Part shown: positions 1 to 7,686 of the stretch, piece after piece
Position numbering within the stretch: position 1 is the stretch's first letter
How the letters are laid out: each line of letters starts with the position of its first letter
Assembly: GCF_035556095.1 (NCBI RefSeq)
Contig: NZ_DATMFT010000029.1
Location: 124,001-188,000 of the forward strand
DNA from: Parapedobacter sp035556095
Lineage (GTDB): Bacteria > Bacteroidota > Bacteroidia > Sphingobacteriales > Sphingobacteriaceae
DNA: 64,000 nucleotides
Direction: 5' to 3'
Position numbers and translations under genes: made by a program
Notes under the pieces: model-generated
Database searches by the model: none
Seen by the model: only the letters and a program-made list of their open reading frames with translations
Told to the model about the DNA's origin: nothing

Positions 1-44
1 GAAACAATTTTCGAATTTCGGTGTTTAATGTGAAATAACCGAAA

Positions 45-1262
45 ATGGATTTACATTCCGGGCTCCCTTATTGGCTTATCAAAAATAAGCTGTTTAACTA
101 CCATAATCCCCTGAAGGACGATTTGGTGGTGGATGTGGCGATTATCGGGTCGGGTATCACCGGTGCCTTAGTGGCGCATGAACTGTGTGCTGCGGGTATC
201 CCTTGTGCCGTATTCGATAAACGGACCATTGCTACCGGCAGCACAGGGGCCAGTACCGCCCAGCTGCAATACGAGATCGATGTACCGCTGTCAGACCTGA
301 TAGGAAAGGTTGGAACAGAAAATGCGGTACGCGCATATCAAGCAAGTCTACAGGCAATCACCGATGTGGAACAGGTATTTGAGTCCGTGCCCGTGCGCCC
401 TAGCTTCAGGCGCGTATCCAGTGTATTCCTAGCGAGCAACAAACAAGGCCTTCGGCTACTTGAGCGAGAATACGAGGCTCGCAAATACCATAACCTGCCC
501 GTATCGTTTCTCGATGCAGATGCTTTATTCGCCGAGCATCGGATAGTCGCGCCAGCTGCACTTAAAAATAAAGCTGCGGCCCAGATGGATGGCTACCTGG
601 CTGCTACGGGACTATTGAAGCATCACCTGAAGAAAAGTGATCTTTCGCTCTTTTCGCACACAGAAATCATAAACTACCAGGAGAAAAAAGGTGGATACGA
701 GTTGTTGACAGGTGATGGTGTAACCATCCGATGCAAGTATGTGGTCATCGCCGCGGGCTTCGAAGCCGGTAGGTTCCTGCCGAAACAGGTGATGCGCCTA
801 GTGTCCACTTATGCCCTGGTTTCACAACCTGTGGACCCCTCGCAGCTTTGGCCGGAACGAAGTTTAATTTGGGAAACAGCAATTCCATATTTCTACATGC
901 GCACCACCTCAGACAACCGCATGATGATTGGCGGCGAAGACGTGCCGTTTAGGAATCCCGAGCGGCGGGACCGGTTGTTGCGCTGGAAAATCAAGCGGTT
1001 GGAAAGGAAATTCAAGCAGCTATACCCCGAAATCCCCTTCGTGGTAGATATGGCCTGGTGCGGTACGTTTAGCTCCACGCAAGACGGACTACCCTTCATT
1101 GGCCCATGGGCAGGCAAGCAACGGATGCTGTTTGCCTTGGGATATGGGGGAAATGGTATAACATTCAGCATGATTGCTGCACAGCTCATTAAAAATAGGC
1201 TGCTGGGTATTAAGGATGAGCGGGCAAAGGTGTTTGGGTTTAATAGACTGGACAACTCTTAA
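45..1262 (+). CDS. FAD-dependent oxidoreductase, DAO/glycine-oxidase family
   Basis: A 405-residue flavoprotein of the D-amino-acid oxidase (DAO) family. The dinucleotide-binding glycine motif GSGITG lies at residues 35-40, preceded by a hydrophobic strand (VDVAII), and an acidic residue ends the second strand (VFDKR, about 57-61). The C-terminus carries the family signature of a DGLPFIGP turn followed by a glycine-rich ALGYGGNGI segment that closes over FAD. There is no signal peptide or membrane segment, so a cytoplasmic enzyme is expected. Members oxidise amines or amino acids with transfer of electrons to O2 or another acceptor; the substrate cannot be read from the sequence. It stands alone, convergent with xylA. 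Only 44 bases precede it in the window, so its promoter and any upstream partner are not visible. Confidence 0.85.
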   Translation: MDLHSGLPYWLIKNKLFNYHNPLKDDLVVDVAIIGSGITGALVAHELCAAGIPCAVFDKRTIATGSTGASTAQLQYEIDVPLSDLIGKVGTENAVRAYQASLQAITDVEQVFESVPVRPSFRRVSSVFLASNKQGLRLLEREYEARKYHNLPVSFLDADALFAEHRIVAPAALKNKAAAQMDGYLAATGLLKHHLKKSDLSLFSHTEIINYQEKKGGYELLTGDGVTIRCKYVVIAAGFEAGRFLPKQVMRLVSTYALVSQPVDPSQLWPERSLIWETAIPYFYMRTTSDNRMMIGGEDVPFRNPERRDRLLRWKIKRLERKFKQLYPEIPFVVDMAWCGTFSSTQDGLPFIGPWAGKQRMLFALGYGGNGITFSMIAAQLIKNRLLGIKDERAKVFGFNRLDNS

Positions 1263-1270
1263 AAATGGAT

Positions 1271-1323
1271 AGTTGACAGTTGATAATTGACAATGGGTAA
1301 CTGTCAGCTATCAACTGTCAACT
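1271..1323. repeat. Inverted repeat built of 7-base simple units between convergent genes
   Basis: A perfect 15-base inverted repeat, 1271-1285 (AGTTGACAGTTGATA) against 1309-1323, surrounds a 23-base loop. The arms are made of 7-base units of the type GTTGACA/GTTGATA/ATTGACA. It lies between the stop codons of the convergent oxidoreductase and xylA genes, so it could act as a terminator or RNA stabiliser, though no T-run follows on either strand. Spacers with the same vocabulary occur at 39361-39410. Confidence 0.6.
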
Positions 1324-1328
1324 GTCAA

Positions 1329-2660
1329 CTAAATAAATCTATTGACGATGTTTTCAAACAGCTCCTGCTTTCCGCTTAGCGTTTCTGGCTCGCCAGACGA
1401 GGCGGCAATGTCACGCAAATCGGTCAGCGAGAGGTTACCCGCCTCGAAATCTTTCCCCTTACCGCTATCGAACGACGCATAGCGTTCCGCACGAAGTTTT
1501 TTGTAGTCAGACTTAGTCAGGATATTGTCGGCAGCAACGAGTGCACGGGCAAACGTATCCGCACCGCCGATGTGTGCATAAAAGAGATCTGCCCGGTCTG
1601 TGGAGTTACGTCGAACCTTCGCATCGAAGTTAATGCCACCGCCGGCGAAGCCACCGGCTTCTAGGATGATGAGCATGCACTCAGTCAGTTCGTTGACGTT
1701 ATTCGGGAATTGGTCGGTGTCCCATCCGTTCTGGTAGTCGCCACGGTTGGCGTCCATCGAACCGAGCAAGCCTGCATCGGCCGCCACCTGCAATTCATGC
1801 TGGAAGGTATGCCCAGCCAATGTGGCGTGGTTCACCTCCAGGTTGAGTTTGAAATCGTCCAAAAGGTCGTATTGCCGGAGAAAACTGATTACTGTTGCGG
1901 CATCATAGTCGTATTGGTGCTTGGTTGGCTCACAGGGCTTGGGTTCAATGAAAAACGTGCCTTTGAAACCCTGCTTGCGTGCGTAATCTCGGGCACTGTG
2001 CAACATCTGTGCAAGATGCTCCTGTTCCCGCTTCATGTCGGTATTCAGCAAAGACATGTATCCCTCACGGCCACCCCAGAACACATAATTCTCCCCGCTT
2101 AATGCAATGGTCGCATCCAGTGCGGCCTTAATCTGGGCTCCCGCGTGGGCCACGACAGCAAAATCCGGATTAGTAGCTGCACCGTTCATGTATCGTTTGT
2201 GCGAGAACAGGTTCGCAGTGCCCCACAGCAGCTTTACGCCACTGGCAGTCTGCTTTTCCTTGGCATATTCTACCAACGCCTCAAGCCGCTTTTCATTTTC
2301 AGCCACATTGTCTCCATAATCTACGACGTCCACATCGTGGAAACAATAATAGGGCATGCCTATTTTTGTGAAAAACTCAAATGCGGCATCCATTTTGTCT
2401 TTGGCACGCTGGATGACGTCACCATTTTTATCCCAAGGAAAGAATAGTGTCGGTCCGCCGAACGGATCGCTACCGTTACCATTGAATGAATGCCAATAGG
2501 CAACCGCAAACCGCAGGTGTTCTTCCATGGTTTTACCTGCAATCTCCCTGCCCGCATCATACCAGCGGTAAGCCAGTGGATTGTCTGATTCGGGCCCTTC
2601 GTAAGCAATTTTACCGATACCCTTAAAATACTCGGTTTCGCCGATTAGTACGTTTGACAT
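1329..2660 (-). CDS. xylA: Xylose isomerase
   Basis: Converts D-xylose to D-xylulose in the cytoplasm, the first step of the isomerase route into the pentose phosphate pathway. The 443-residue length fits the long (group II) isomerases found in Bacteroides and Clostridium. Visible signatures are FHDVD (catalytic His about 108 and Asp about 111), WGGREGY at 195-201, the metal/substrate segment EPKP at 239-242, and LEVNHATLAGH at 274-284 with the metal-binding Glu and His. The gene lies 28 bases downstream of xylB on the same strand, so the two are read from one promoter upstream of xylB. No xylose transporter is seen in the window, so uptake must be encoded elsewhere. Confidence 0.97.
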   Translation of the reverse strand: MSNVLIGETEYFKGIGKIAYEGPESDNPLAYRWYDAGREIAGKTMEEHLRFAVAYWHSFNGNGSDPFGGPTLFFPWDKNGDVIQRAKDKMDAAFEFFTKIGMPYYCFHDVDVVDYGDNVAENEKRLEALVEYAKEKQTASGVKLLWGTANLFSHKRYMNGAATNPDFAVVAHAGAQIKAALDATIALSGENYVFWGGREGYMSLLNTDMKREQEHLAQMLHSARDYARKQGFKGTFFIEPKPCEPTKHQYDYDAATVISFLRQYDLLDDFKLNLEVNHATLAGHTFQHELQVAADAGLLGSMDANRGDYQNGWDTDQFPNNVNELTECMLIILEAGGFAGGGINFDAKVRRNSTDRADLFYAHIGGADTFARALVAADNILTKSDYKKLRAERYASFDSGKGKDFEAGNLSLTDLRDIAASSGEPETLSGKQELFENIVNRFI

Positions 2661-2688
2661 ATTTTTATCTCATTTATTGTTTAACTGT

Positions 2689-4185
2689 TTATTGACCCAT
2701 TTCGCCGGCCAGTTGATTATCGAGGAGTTGTTTCCATTCTTGGTATAATGCTTCATAGTTGCCGGTTTCTTGTGGCTCCACGGTCTTCAATAACTCCTGC
2801 TTGCTGAAAGCCTCGGCGGGAGAAGCAAAAATGCCTGAACCGATACCTGCTCCCAAAGCGGCACCAACGCTTCCGTCGCTGTTATATAATTCCACAGGTA
2901 CGCCGGTAACTTCCACGAAAATTTCGGTAAAAAGTGCACTAAGGAACATGTTCGCCTGACCCGCGCGGATGACTGCCGGGTGCATACCATTTTCGCGCAG
3001 GATATCCAACCCATAACGAAACGCGTAAGCAATGCCTTCCTGCGATGCCCGGAACACCTGGGAGCGGCCATGGGCATTGAAGTCGAGGTCGACAAAACGT
3101 GCGCCCAGGATTTTGTTATGCAGAAAGCGTTCTGCCCCGTTTCCGAAAGGAAAGATTTTAAGTCCATTGCTGCCTGGTGCCACCGCTTTTCCGAGGGTAT
3201 TCATTTGCGCATAGTTGAGACCATGCCCGAAATGGTCCTTTACCCAACGATTCAATATACCGGTGCCGTTGATGCACAGTAACACGCCAGTGCGTGGCGA
3301 TTCGGGTTTGTAATTGACATGGGCAAACGTATTGACGCGCGAAGCGTGATCATAAACCAGCTGGTCGCTTACCGCATAAATAACTCCGGATGTACCTGCC
3401 GTCGCAGCCACTTCGCCGGGCTCCAGTACGTTTAGCGATAGTGCATTGTTGGGTTGGTCGCCTGCTTTATATGAAACGGGTATGCCTGGAGTCAGGCCGA
3501 GTTGTACAGCCACGTCCTTCCGTAGTGTACCGTGTTCGCCAAATAATGGACGGATTTCTGGAAATACGGCCTCATCAAACCCGAAATGGGCAAGGACCTC
3601 CCTGGAAATCTGATTGTTTTTGAAATCCCAGAATATCCCTTCCGAAAGCGCTGAAATGCTCGTTGTTGCCACCCCCGTCAGCTTCATCGCGATGAAGTCG
3701 CCGGGCAGCATGATGTGATATGCTTTGGCATAAACATCCGGTTCGTTGGCTTTCACCCACGCCCATTTCGACGCCGTAAAGTTACCGGGCGAGTTGAGCA
3801 GGTGCTCAAGTGCAAACGGCTCGCCAATACTGGCAAATGCCGACTCGCCGATTGTTACGGCACGGCTATCGCACCAGATAATCGAATTACGGAGCACATT
3901 ACCTTCCTTATCTGTCACAACCAAGCCGTGCATTTGGTAAGCAATGCCAATGGCACCGATGTCACGTACCTTGAACGTGGCGTCTGCGGTAAGCTTTTGG
4001 ATAGCAGCAACCACCTGCTCCCACCACATATCCGGCGATTGCTCTGCCCAGCCCGGTACAACCGAAAGAATGTTGTTTTCATGGTCTTCCGGGTAACGGA
4101 CGGAGGCTACGCACGCCTGTGTGTCGGCATCCACCACAGAGACTTTGATGGAGGATGTACCAATATCGACGCCTAGTAATAACAT
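2689..4185 (-). CDS. xylB: Xylulokinase (FGGY carbohydrate kinase)
   Basis: Phosphorylates D-xylulose with ATP to D-xylulose 5-phosphate. The 498-residue protein starts with the ATPase-fold phosphate loop GVDIGTSSIKVS (about residues 5-16). A central KAGDQPNNA segment has the position of the catalytic aspartate loop of FGGY kinases, and the C-terminal half carries the second FGGY motif region ending in GAALGAGIGSG. It is the first gene of the xylB-xylA operon. Its ATG is about 35 bases from the predicted transcription start, and the operator overlaps that start. Pairing with xylA and a divergent LacI regulator makes xylulose the likely substrate rather than another ketose. Confidence 0.95.
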   Translation of the reverse strand: MLLLGVDIGTSSIKVSVVDADTQACVASVRYPEDHENNILSVVPGWAEQSPDMWWEQVVAAIQKLTADATFKVRDIGAIGIAYQMHGLVVTDKEGNVLRNSIIWCDSRAVTIGESAFASIGEPFALEHLLNSPGNFTASKWAWVKANEPDVYAKAYHIMLPGDFIAMKLTGVATTSISALSEGIFWDFKNNQISREVLAHFGFDEAVFPEIRPLFGEHGTLRKDVAVQLGLTPGIPVSYKAGDQPNNALSLNVLEPGEVAATAGTSGVIYAVSDQLVYDHASRVNTFAHVNYKPESPRTGVLLCINGTGILNRWVKDHFGHGLNYAQMNTLGKAVAPGSNGLKIFPFGNGAERFLHNKILGARFVDLDFNAHGRSQVFRASQEGIAYAFRYGLDILRENGMHPAVIRAGQANMFLSALFTEIFVEVTGVPVELYNSDGSVGAALGAGIGSGIFASPAEAFSKQELLKTVEPQETGNYEALYQEWKQLLDNQLAGEMGQ

Positions 4186-4210
4186 AAGTGAGCGCTAAAA
4201 TAAGTAAATA

Positions 4211-4226
4211 ATGCTAACGTTGGCAT
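4211..4226. promoter_or_regulatory. Predicted LacI-family operator in the xylB/lacI intergenic region
   Basis: ATGCTAACGTTGGCAT is a 16-base palindrome with a central CG and a single mismatched pair, the classic form of a LacI/GalR-family operator. It lies between the divergent xylB and lacI-type genes and covers the predicted xylB transcription start, touching the xylB -7 box. Binding of the adjacent repressor here would block xylBA transcription. The family-level form is established; the pairing with this repressor is inferred. Confidence 0.8.
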
Positions 4227-4256
4227 AAAGGTATATATTACTTTTTTATTTCCAAA
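4226..4256 (-). promoter_or_regulatory. xylBA promoter
   Basis: On the minus strand a -33 TTTG (4256-4253) is followed after 19 bases by TACCTTTA (4233-4226), seven of eight matches to the Bacteroidota -7 consensus TAnnTTTG. The predicted start falls near 4219, inside the palindromic operator and about 35 bases before the xylB ATG. Confidence 0.65.
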
Positions 4257-4281
4257 ATGTATCTTTATTTTTGTTGGAGCC

Positions 4282-4300
4282 CCCCGACGAAGGGGTTTTT
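4282..4300 (+). terminator. Terminator-like hairpin in the leader of the LacI-type gene
   Basis: A CCCC/GGGG stem (4282-4285 with 4292-4295) around a 6-base loop is followed by five T. It sits between a possible -7 box, TATCTTTA at 4260-4267, and the regulator start, so it would lie in the 5' leader. The stem is short, and it could be a weak attenuator or chance. Confidence 0.3.
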
Positions 4301-4334
4301 GGCGGTACGGCTCACGCGTTAAATCGATATTCAT

Positions 4335-5357
4335 TTGAAAAAAATCACCATTTTAGACATCGCGAAGGAACTTAATATCACCTTTTCTACCGTAGCGCGT
4401 GCGCTCAACGATCATCCCGCCATCAGTGCCACAACGAAAAAGGCTGTTCGGGAGACTGCCGATCGTTTGGGTTATCGACCCAATAAAGTAGCATCCTCGC
4501 TACGTTCTGGTAAGACCAAGATCATTGGTGTATTGGTGCCTCGTTTAGACGTTAGCTTTTTTAGCTCGGTGGTGCACGGCATTGAAGGGGTGATGAACGA
4601 GAATGGTTATACCATACTGCTATACCAATCGCAAGAATCCATCAAGCAAGAAAGCCGTGGAATAGATACGTTCCTCCGTTCGAGGGTGGACGGTATTATT
4701 GCCTCCATCTCGCTCGAAACAGAAGATAATGGCGGTTTCATGGAGATCAAGGAACGTAATATCCCCTTGGCCTTTTTCGATCGGGTGCCGTCTGGCCTCA
4801 ATGTGCCATCCGTGACCATCGACGACTACCGGGGCGGTTTCATGGCGACCGAACACCTTATCCGTGCGGGTTACCGCCGTATCGTTCATATCAATCAATA
4901 CCGCAACATCAATATTTTTAACGAGCGATTGCGCGGCTATCTCGATGCGTTGAAACAGTATAACTTACCGGTTGATGATCGCTTGATTATCAAAGGGGAT
5001 TTCTCCCTCGAATTTGGACGCAGGTGTGTGCGTAAACTATTGGATAAGGGTGTCGAGTTCGATGCGATATTTACATTGGAGGATTTTACGGCAATGGGAG
5101 TAGTCCAGGAGCTGAAAGTTGCTGGTAAGCACATTCCAGAAGAGGTTGGTGTAGTGGGATTCGCAAACGAGGCGTTCACGAGTCTGGTCAGCCCCACCAT
5201 ATCTACGGTAAACCAACACACCGTCCAAATGGGCGAGGAGGTCGCAAGACTCTTTCTCAAATTGCTCAAAAAAGGGGATTATTACAAGCATAAGCCCGAA
5301 AAAATTATCTTGGAGCCCGAACTGCTGGTTCGCCAGAGTTCCGATAGGGCACGATGA
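4335..5357 (+). CDS. LacI/GalR-family transcriptional regulator, probable xylose repressor
   Basis: A 340-residue LacI-type protein: N-terminal helix-turn-helix (TILDIAKELNITFSTVARAL, about 4-23), the hinge region with YRPNKVASSLRSGKT, then a periplasmic-binding-protein-like effector domain to the C-terminus. Translation probably starts at TTG 4335, because the frame is closed by a stop at 4320 and no ATG lies between; the resulting MKKITI start is typical of the family. It is divergent from xylBA with a palindromic operator in between, so repression of xylBA relieved by xylose or a related sugar is the natural inference. The Gfo/Idh and DUF1080 genes downstream on the same strand may belong to the same regulon, but no operator was found before them. 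Confidence 0.9.
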   Translation: MKKITILDIAKELNITFSTVARALNDHPAISATTKKAVRETADRLGYRPNKVASSLRSGKTKIIGVLVPRLDVSFFSSVVHGIEGVMNENGYTILLYQSQESIKQESRGIDTFLRSRVDGIIASISLETEDNGGFMEIKERNIPLAFFDRVPSGLNVPSVTIDDYRGGFMATEHLIRAGYRRIVHINQYRNINIFNERLRGYLDALKQYNLPVDDRLIIKGDFSLEFGRRCVRKLLDKGVEFDAIFTLEDFTAMGVVQELKVAGKHIPEEVGVVGFANEAFTSLVSPTISTVNQHTVQMGEEVARLFLKLLKKGDYYKHKPEKIILEPELLVRQSSDRAR

Positions 5358-5439
5358 TGCGGACACACCGGCAAACTTCGACAGAAATTTATATATTAGG
5401 GCCCTGTTTGAAGATGCTGGAACAATATAAATTACAATC

Positions 5440-6753
5440 ATGACAGTAAATACATCGCGCTTCGGTGGGGGATCCTCTCGTCGTACTTTTCTAAAAACGG
5501 CTGGAACAATGGCCGCCATCCTTCCACTCGCGCACCAATTCAGTGTTGCCGGGGAGCTTTTCCCTGCAAAGAAAAAAATACTTAAAATCGGTTTAATCGG
5601 TTGTGGCGGTCGTGGCACTGGTGCTGCTGCACAAGCATTACGTGCCGATCCGGATGTAGAGCTAGTAGCCATGGGCGATATTTTTGAAGACCAGATAACT
5701 GTGGCTTACGACGCATTGATGAAAATCGAACCTTCCAAAATAAAGGTAAAGGATAGGCACAAATACGTAGGGTTCGACGCTTATCAAAAGGTTATCGACG
5801 CCGGAGTAGACGTCGTCTTGCTGGCTACGCCGCCGGTGTTCAGGCCGCTGCACCTGGAGGCTGCGGTGGATGCGGATAAACACATATTCTGTGAGAAACC
5901 TGTCGCTATCGATCCACCGGGCGTCCGCAGGGTACTTGATGCCGTACGTAAATCGAAGACGAAGAACCTCGCGGTGGTTTCTGGCTTCTGTTTTCGCTAT
6001 GCCAATCCCAATCGGGCTGTTTTTGGGCGCGTAGGCGAAGGGGCAATCGGTGACGTACTGTCGCTGTCGTCGTTCAGGTACGGTGGCGACCTGAGTTTGA
6101 AACCCCGCCAAGCGGGGTGGTCGGACCTCGAATTCCAATTGCGCAATTGGTTCTATTATAATTGGATGTCCGGCGACCTTGTTATTGAGCAAGCCGTGCA
6201 TAGCTTGGATATGATGTCGTGGGTAATGGGTGACATCGCGCCCGAGAAAGCGATCGGTAGCGGCGGTCGGCAGGTGCGGATAGATCAGGAAAAAGGGAAT
6301 GTTTTCGATCATTTTGCCGTAGAGCTAACGTATCCCGGTGGTGTGAAAGGTTATCACTTTGCACGGCAGCAGACCGGTGTGGCCAACCGCAATAGCGTCG
6401 ACGTGGTCGGGACGGGTGGTAAAATGGCGGTCGATATAGGTAGTCGTTATGAAATCTTAGGCCCAAATCCCTGGAAATACGATGGGCCAAATAATAACAT
6501 GTATCAAACCGAACATGATGAATTGTTCGCGTCCATCCGCTCTGGTACACCCATCAATGATGGTGATTGGATGACGAACAGCACCATGGTCGGTATATTA
6601 GCTACATTGGCAGCTTACAGTGGCGCGGAAGTAACTTGGGAGCGTGCACTGAATTCAAACGTGACGTTCGGGCCGCTCCCGGAAGAATTCCACATGGGTA
6701 TGGGTGCGCAAGCCATTCCGGTGGCAAAGCCCGGCTCCGGTCTGATTATCTGA
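5440..6753 (+). CDS. Gfo/Idh/MocA-family oxidoreductase with Tat signal
   Basis: A 437-residue NAD(P)-dependent oxidoreductase of the Gfo/Idh/MocA superfamily. The N-terminus has a twin-arginine export signal (SRRTFLK at about 13-19, then a hydrophobic stretch), so a folded, cofactor-loaded enzyme is sent to the periplasm, as in glucose-fructose oxidoreductase. After it comes a Rossmann fold with IGLIGCGGRGTG (about 48-59) and the family motif EKP (about 151-153), whose lysine is catalytic. The C-terminal half is the alpha/beta dimerisation domain. Its neighbour 16 bases downstream is a DUF1080 protein. That pairing is common in Bacteroidota loci handling sugars or 3-keto-glycosides, so oxidation of a saccharide hydroxyl is the likely role; the substrate is not known. 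Confidence 0.9.
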   Translation: MTVNTSRFGGGSSRRTFLKTAGTMAAILPLAHQFSVAGELFPAKKKILKIGLIGCGGRGTGAAAQALRADPDVELVAMGDIFEDQITVAYDALMKIEPSKIKVKDRHKYVGFDAYQKVIDAGVDVVLLATPPVFRPLHLEAAVDADKHIFCEKPVAIDPPGVRRVLDAVRKSKTKNLAVVSGFCFRYANPNRAVFGRVGEGAIGDVLSLSSFRYGGDLSLKPRQAGWSDLEFQLRNWFYYNWMSGDLVIEQAVHSLDMMSWVMGDIAPEKAIGSGGRQVRIDQEKGNVFDHFAVELTYPGGVKGYHFARQQTGVANRNSVDVVGTGGKMAVDIGSRYEILGPNPWKYDGPNNNMYQTEHDELFASIRSGTPINDGDWMTNSTMVGILATLAAYSGAEVTWERALNSNVTFGPLPEEFHMGMGAQAIPVAKPGSGLII

Positions 6754-6769
6754 CGTAGCTTGAAATACC

Positions 6770-7525
6770 ATGTATGATCTAAAAAGGTTTCCATTTGCGT
6801 TGCTGATTGTTTTGGCTGCCTCATTCATGGCGATGAGCCAAGAAAACGGCATTGCATTCGGTACGGAAACGGACTTTTCTGGCTTACTGGCCGGAAAAGA
6901 AACAACGGTTGACCAGATCCGATGGATAAACGTGAATACGGAAGCCGATACATGGCGACGCGACGGCGATCTGCTGGTGTGTAGCGGCCACCCCATCGGT
7001 GTGATGCGCTCCGAAAAGCAATACGAAAATTACATTCTTACGGTGGAATGGCGCCATATGGAGGCCGGTGGAAATTCGGGCATGTTTATGTGGAGTGATG
7101 CGAAACCTGGTGAAAAAAACCGCCTGCCTGGCGGGGTGGAGGTGCAGATGCTTGAGCTCGATTGGGTTAATCAGCACATGCGCAACGGTGAGAAACCACC
7201 CATTGCGTACGTACATGGCGAATTATTTGGCGTAGGTGGGGTGACTACGGTGCCGGATAATCCGAGGGGCGACCGCAGTAAATCTATCGAAAACCGCTGC
7301 AAGGGCAAAGGCGAGTGGAACCACTACGAAGTGGTTTGTGTGGATGGTACCATCAAACTGTCCGTAAATGGCAAGTTTGTAAATGGTATCAGCCAATCTA
7401 CCATCAAGAAAGGATACATCTGCCTCGAATCGGAGGGAGCCGAAATCCATTTCCGTAACTTGCGGATTGTCGAACTGGCACCGGGTGTTACTACCGCGGA
7501 ACAGACGGCGGCAGCGATAAATTAA
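6770..7525 (+). CDS. Secreted DUF1080 (3-keto-disaccharide hydrolase-like) protein
   Basis: A 251-residue exported protein with a signal peptide (MYDLKRFPFALLIVLAASFM, cleavage near AMS-QE) followed by a single DUF1080 domain, a concanavalin-like jelly-roll fold. Typical DUF1080 features are the GGNSGMFMW strand, the EVQMLE strand and the C-terminal LESEGAEIHFRNLRI segment. Family members hydrolyse or bind 3-keto-glycosides. It is translated 16 bases after the Tat-exported oxidoreductase, so the two probably act together in the periplasm: the oxidoreductase makes the keto-sugar and this protein cleaves it. That joint pathway is inferred from context. Confidence 0.85.
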   Translation: MYDLKRFPFALLIVLAASFMAMSQENGIAFGTETDFSGLLAGKETTVDQIRWINVNTEADTWRRDGDLLVCSGHPIGVMRSEKQYENYILTVEWRHMEAGGNSGMFMWSDAKPGEKNRLPGGVEVQMLELDWVNQHMRNGEKPPIAYVHGELFGVGGVTTVPDNPRGDRSKSIENRCKGKGEWNHYEVVCVDGTIKLSVNGKFVNGISQSTIKKGYICLESEGAEIHFRNLRIVELAPGVTTAEQTAAAIN

Positions 7526-7578
7526 TCGCGGGCGTTCATAAATTAGCGATTGTTGACGATATGTTAATTGTGGCTTAA

Positions 7579-7686
7579 TTGCCCCGTAATAAGCGGTGGA
7601 TATCTTTGTCCCTAAGAAAGCAAAGTAATATTCATTTTGTTAGGTTTGGTTAAATGGAAGCCCCGCTGTGAAGTAGGGCTTTTTTT
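7579..7686 (+). ncRNA. Candidate small RNA: orphan promoter plus terminator
   Basis: TTG at 7579-7581 and TATCTTTG at 7601-7608, spaced 19 bases, form a full Bacteroidota promoter on the plus strand. No plus-strand gene follows before 9642. Instead a hairpin with arms 7658-7663 and 7676-7681 and a seven-T run (7680-7686) ends the unit. The predicted transcript is about 72 nt (about 7615-7686) and overlaps the 3' end of the oppositely oriented TonB receptor gene by about 37 nt. The hairpin may also terminate the upstream DUF1080 operon. Confidence 0.4.
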
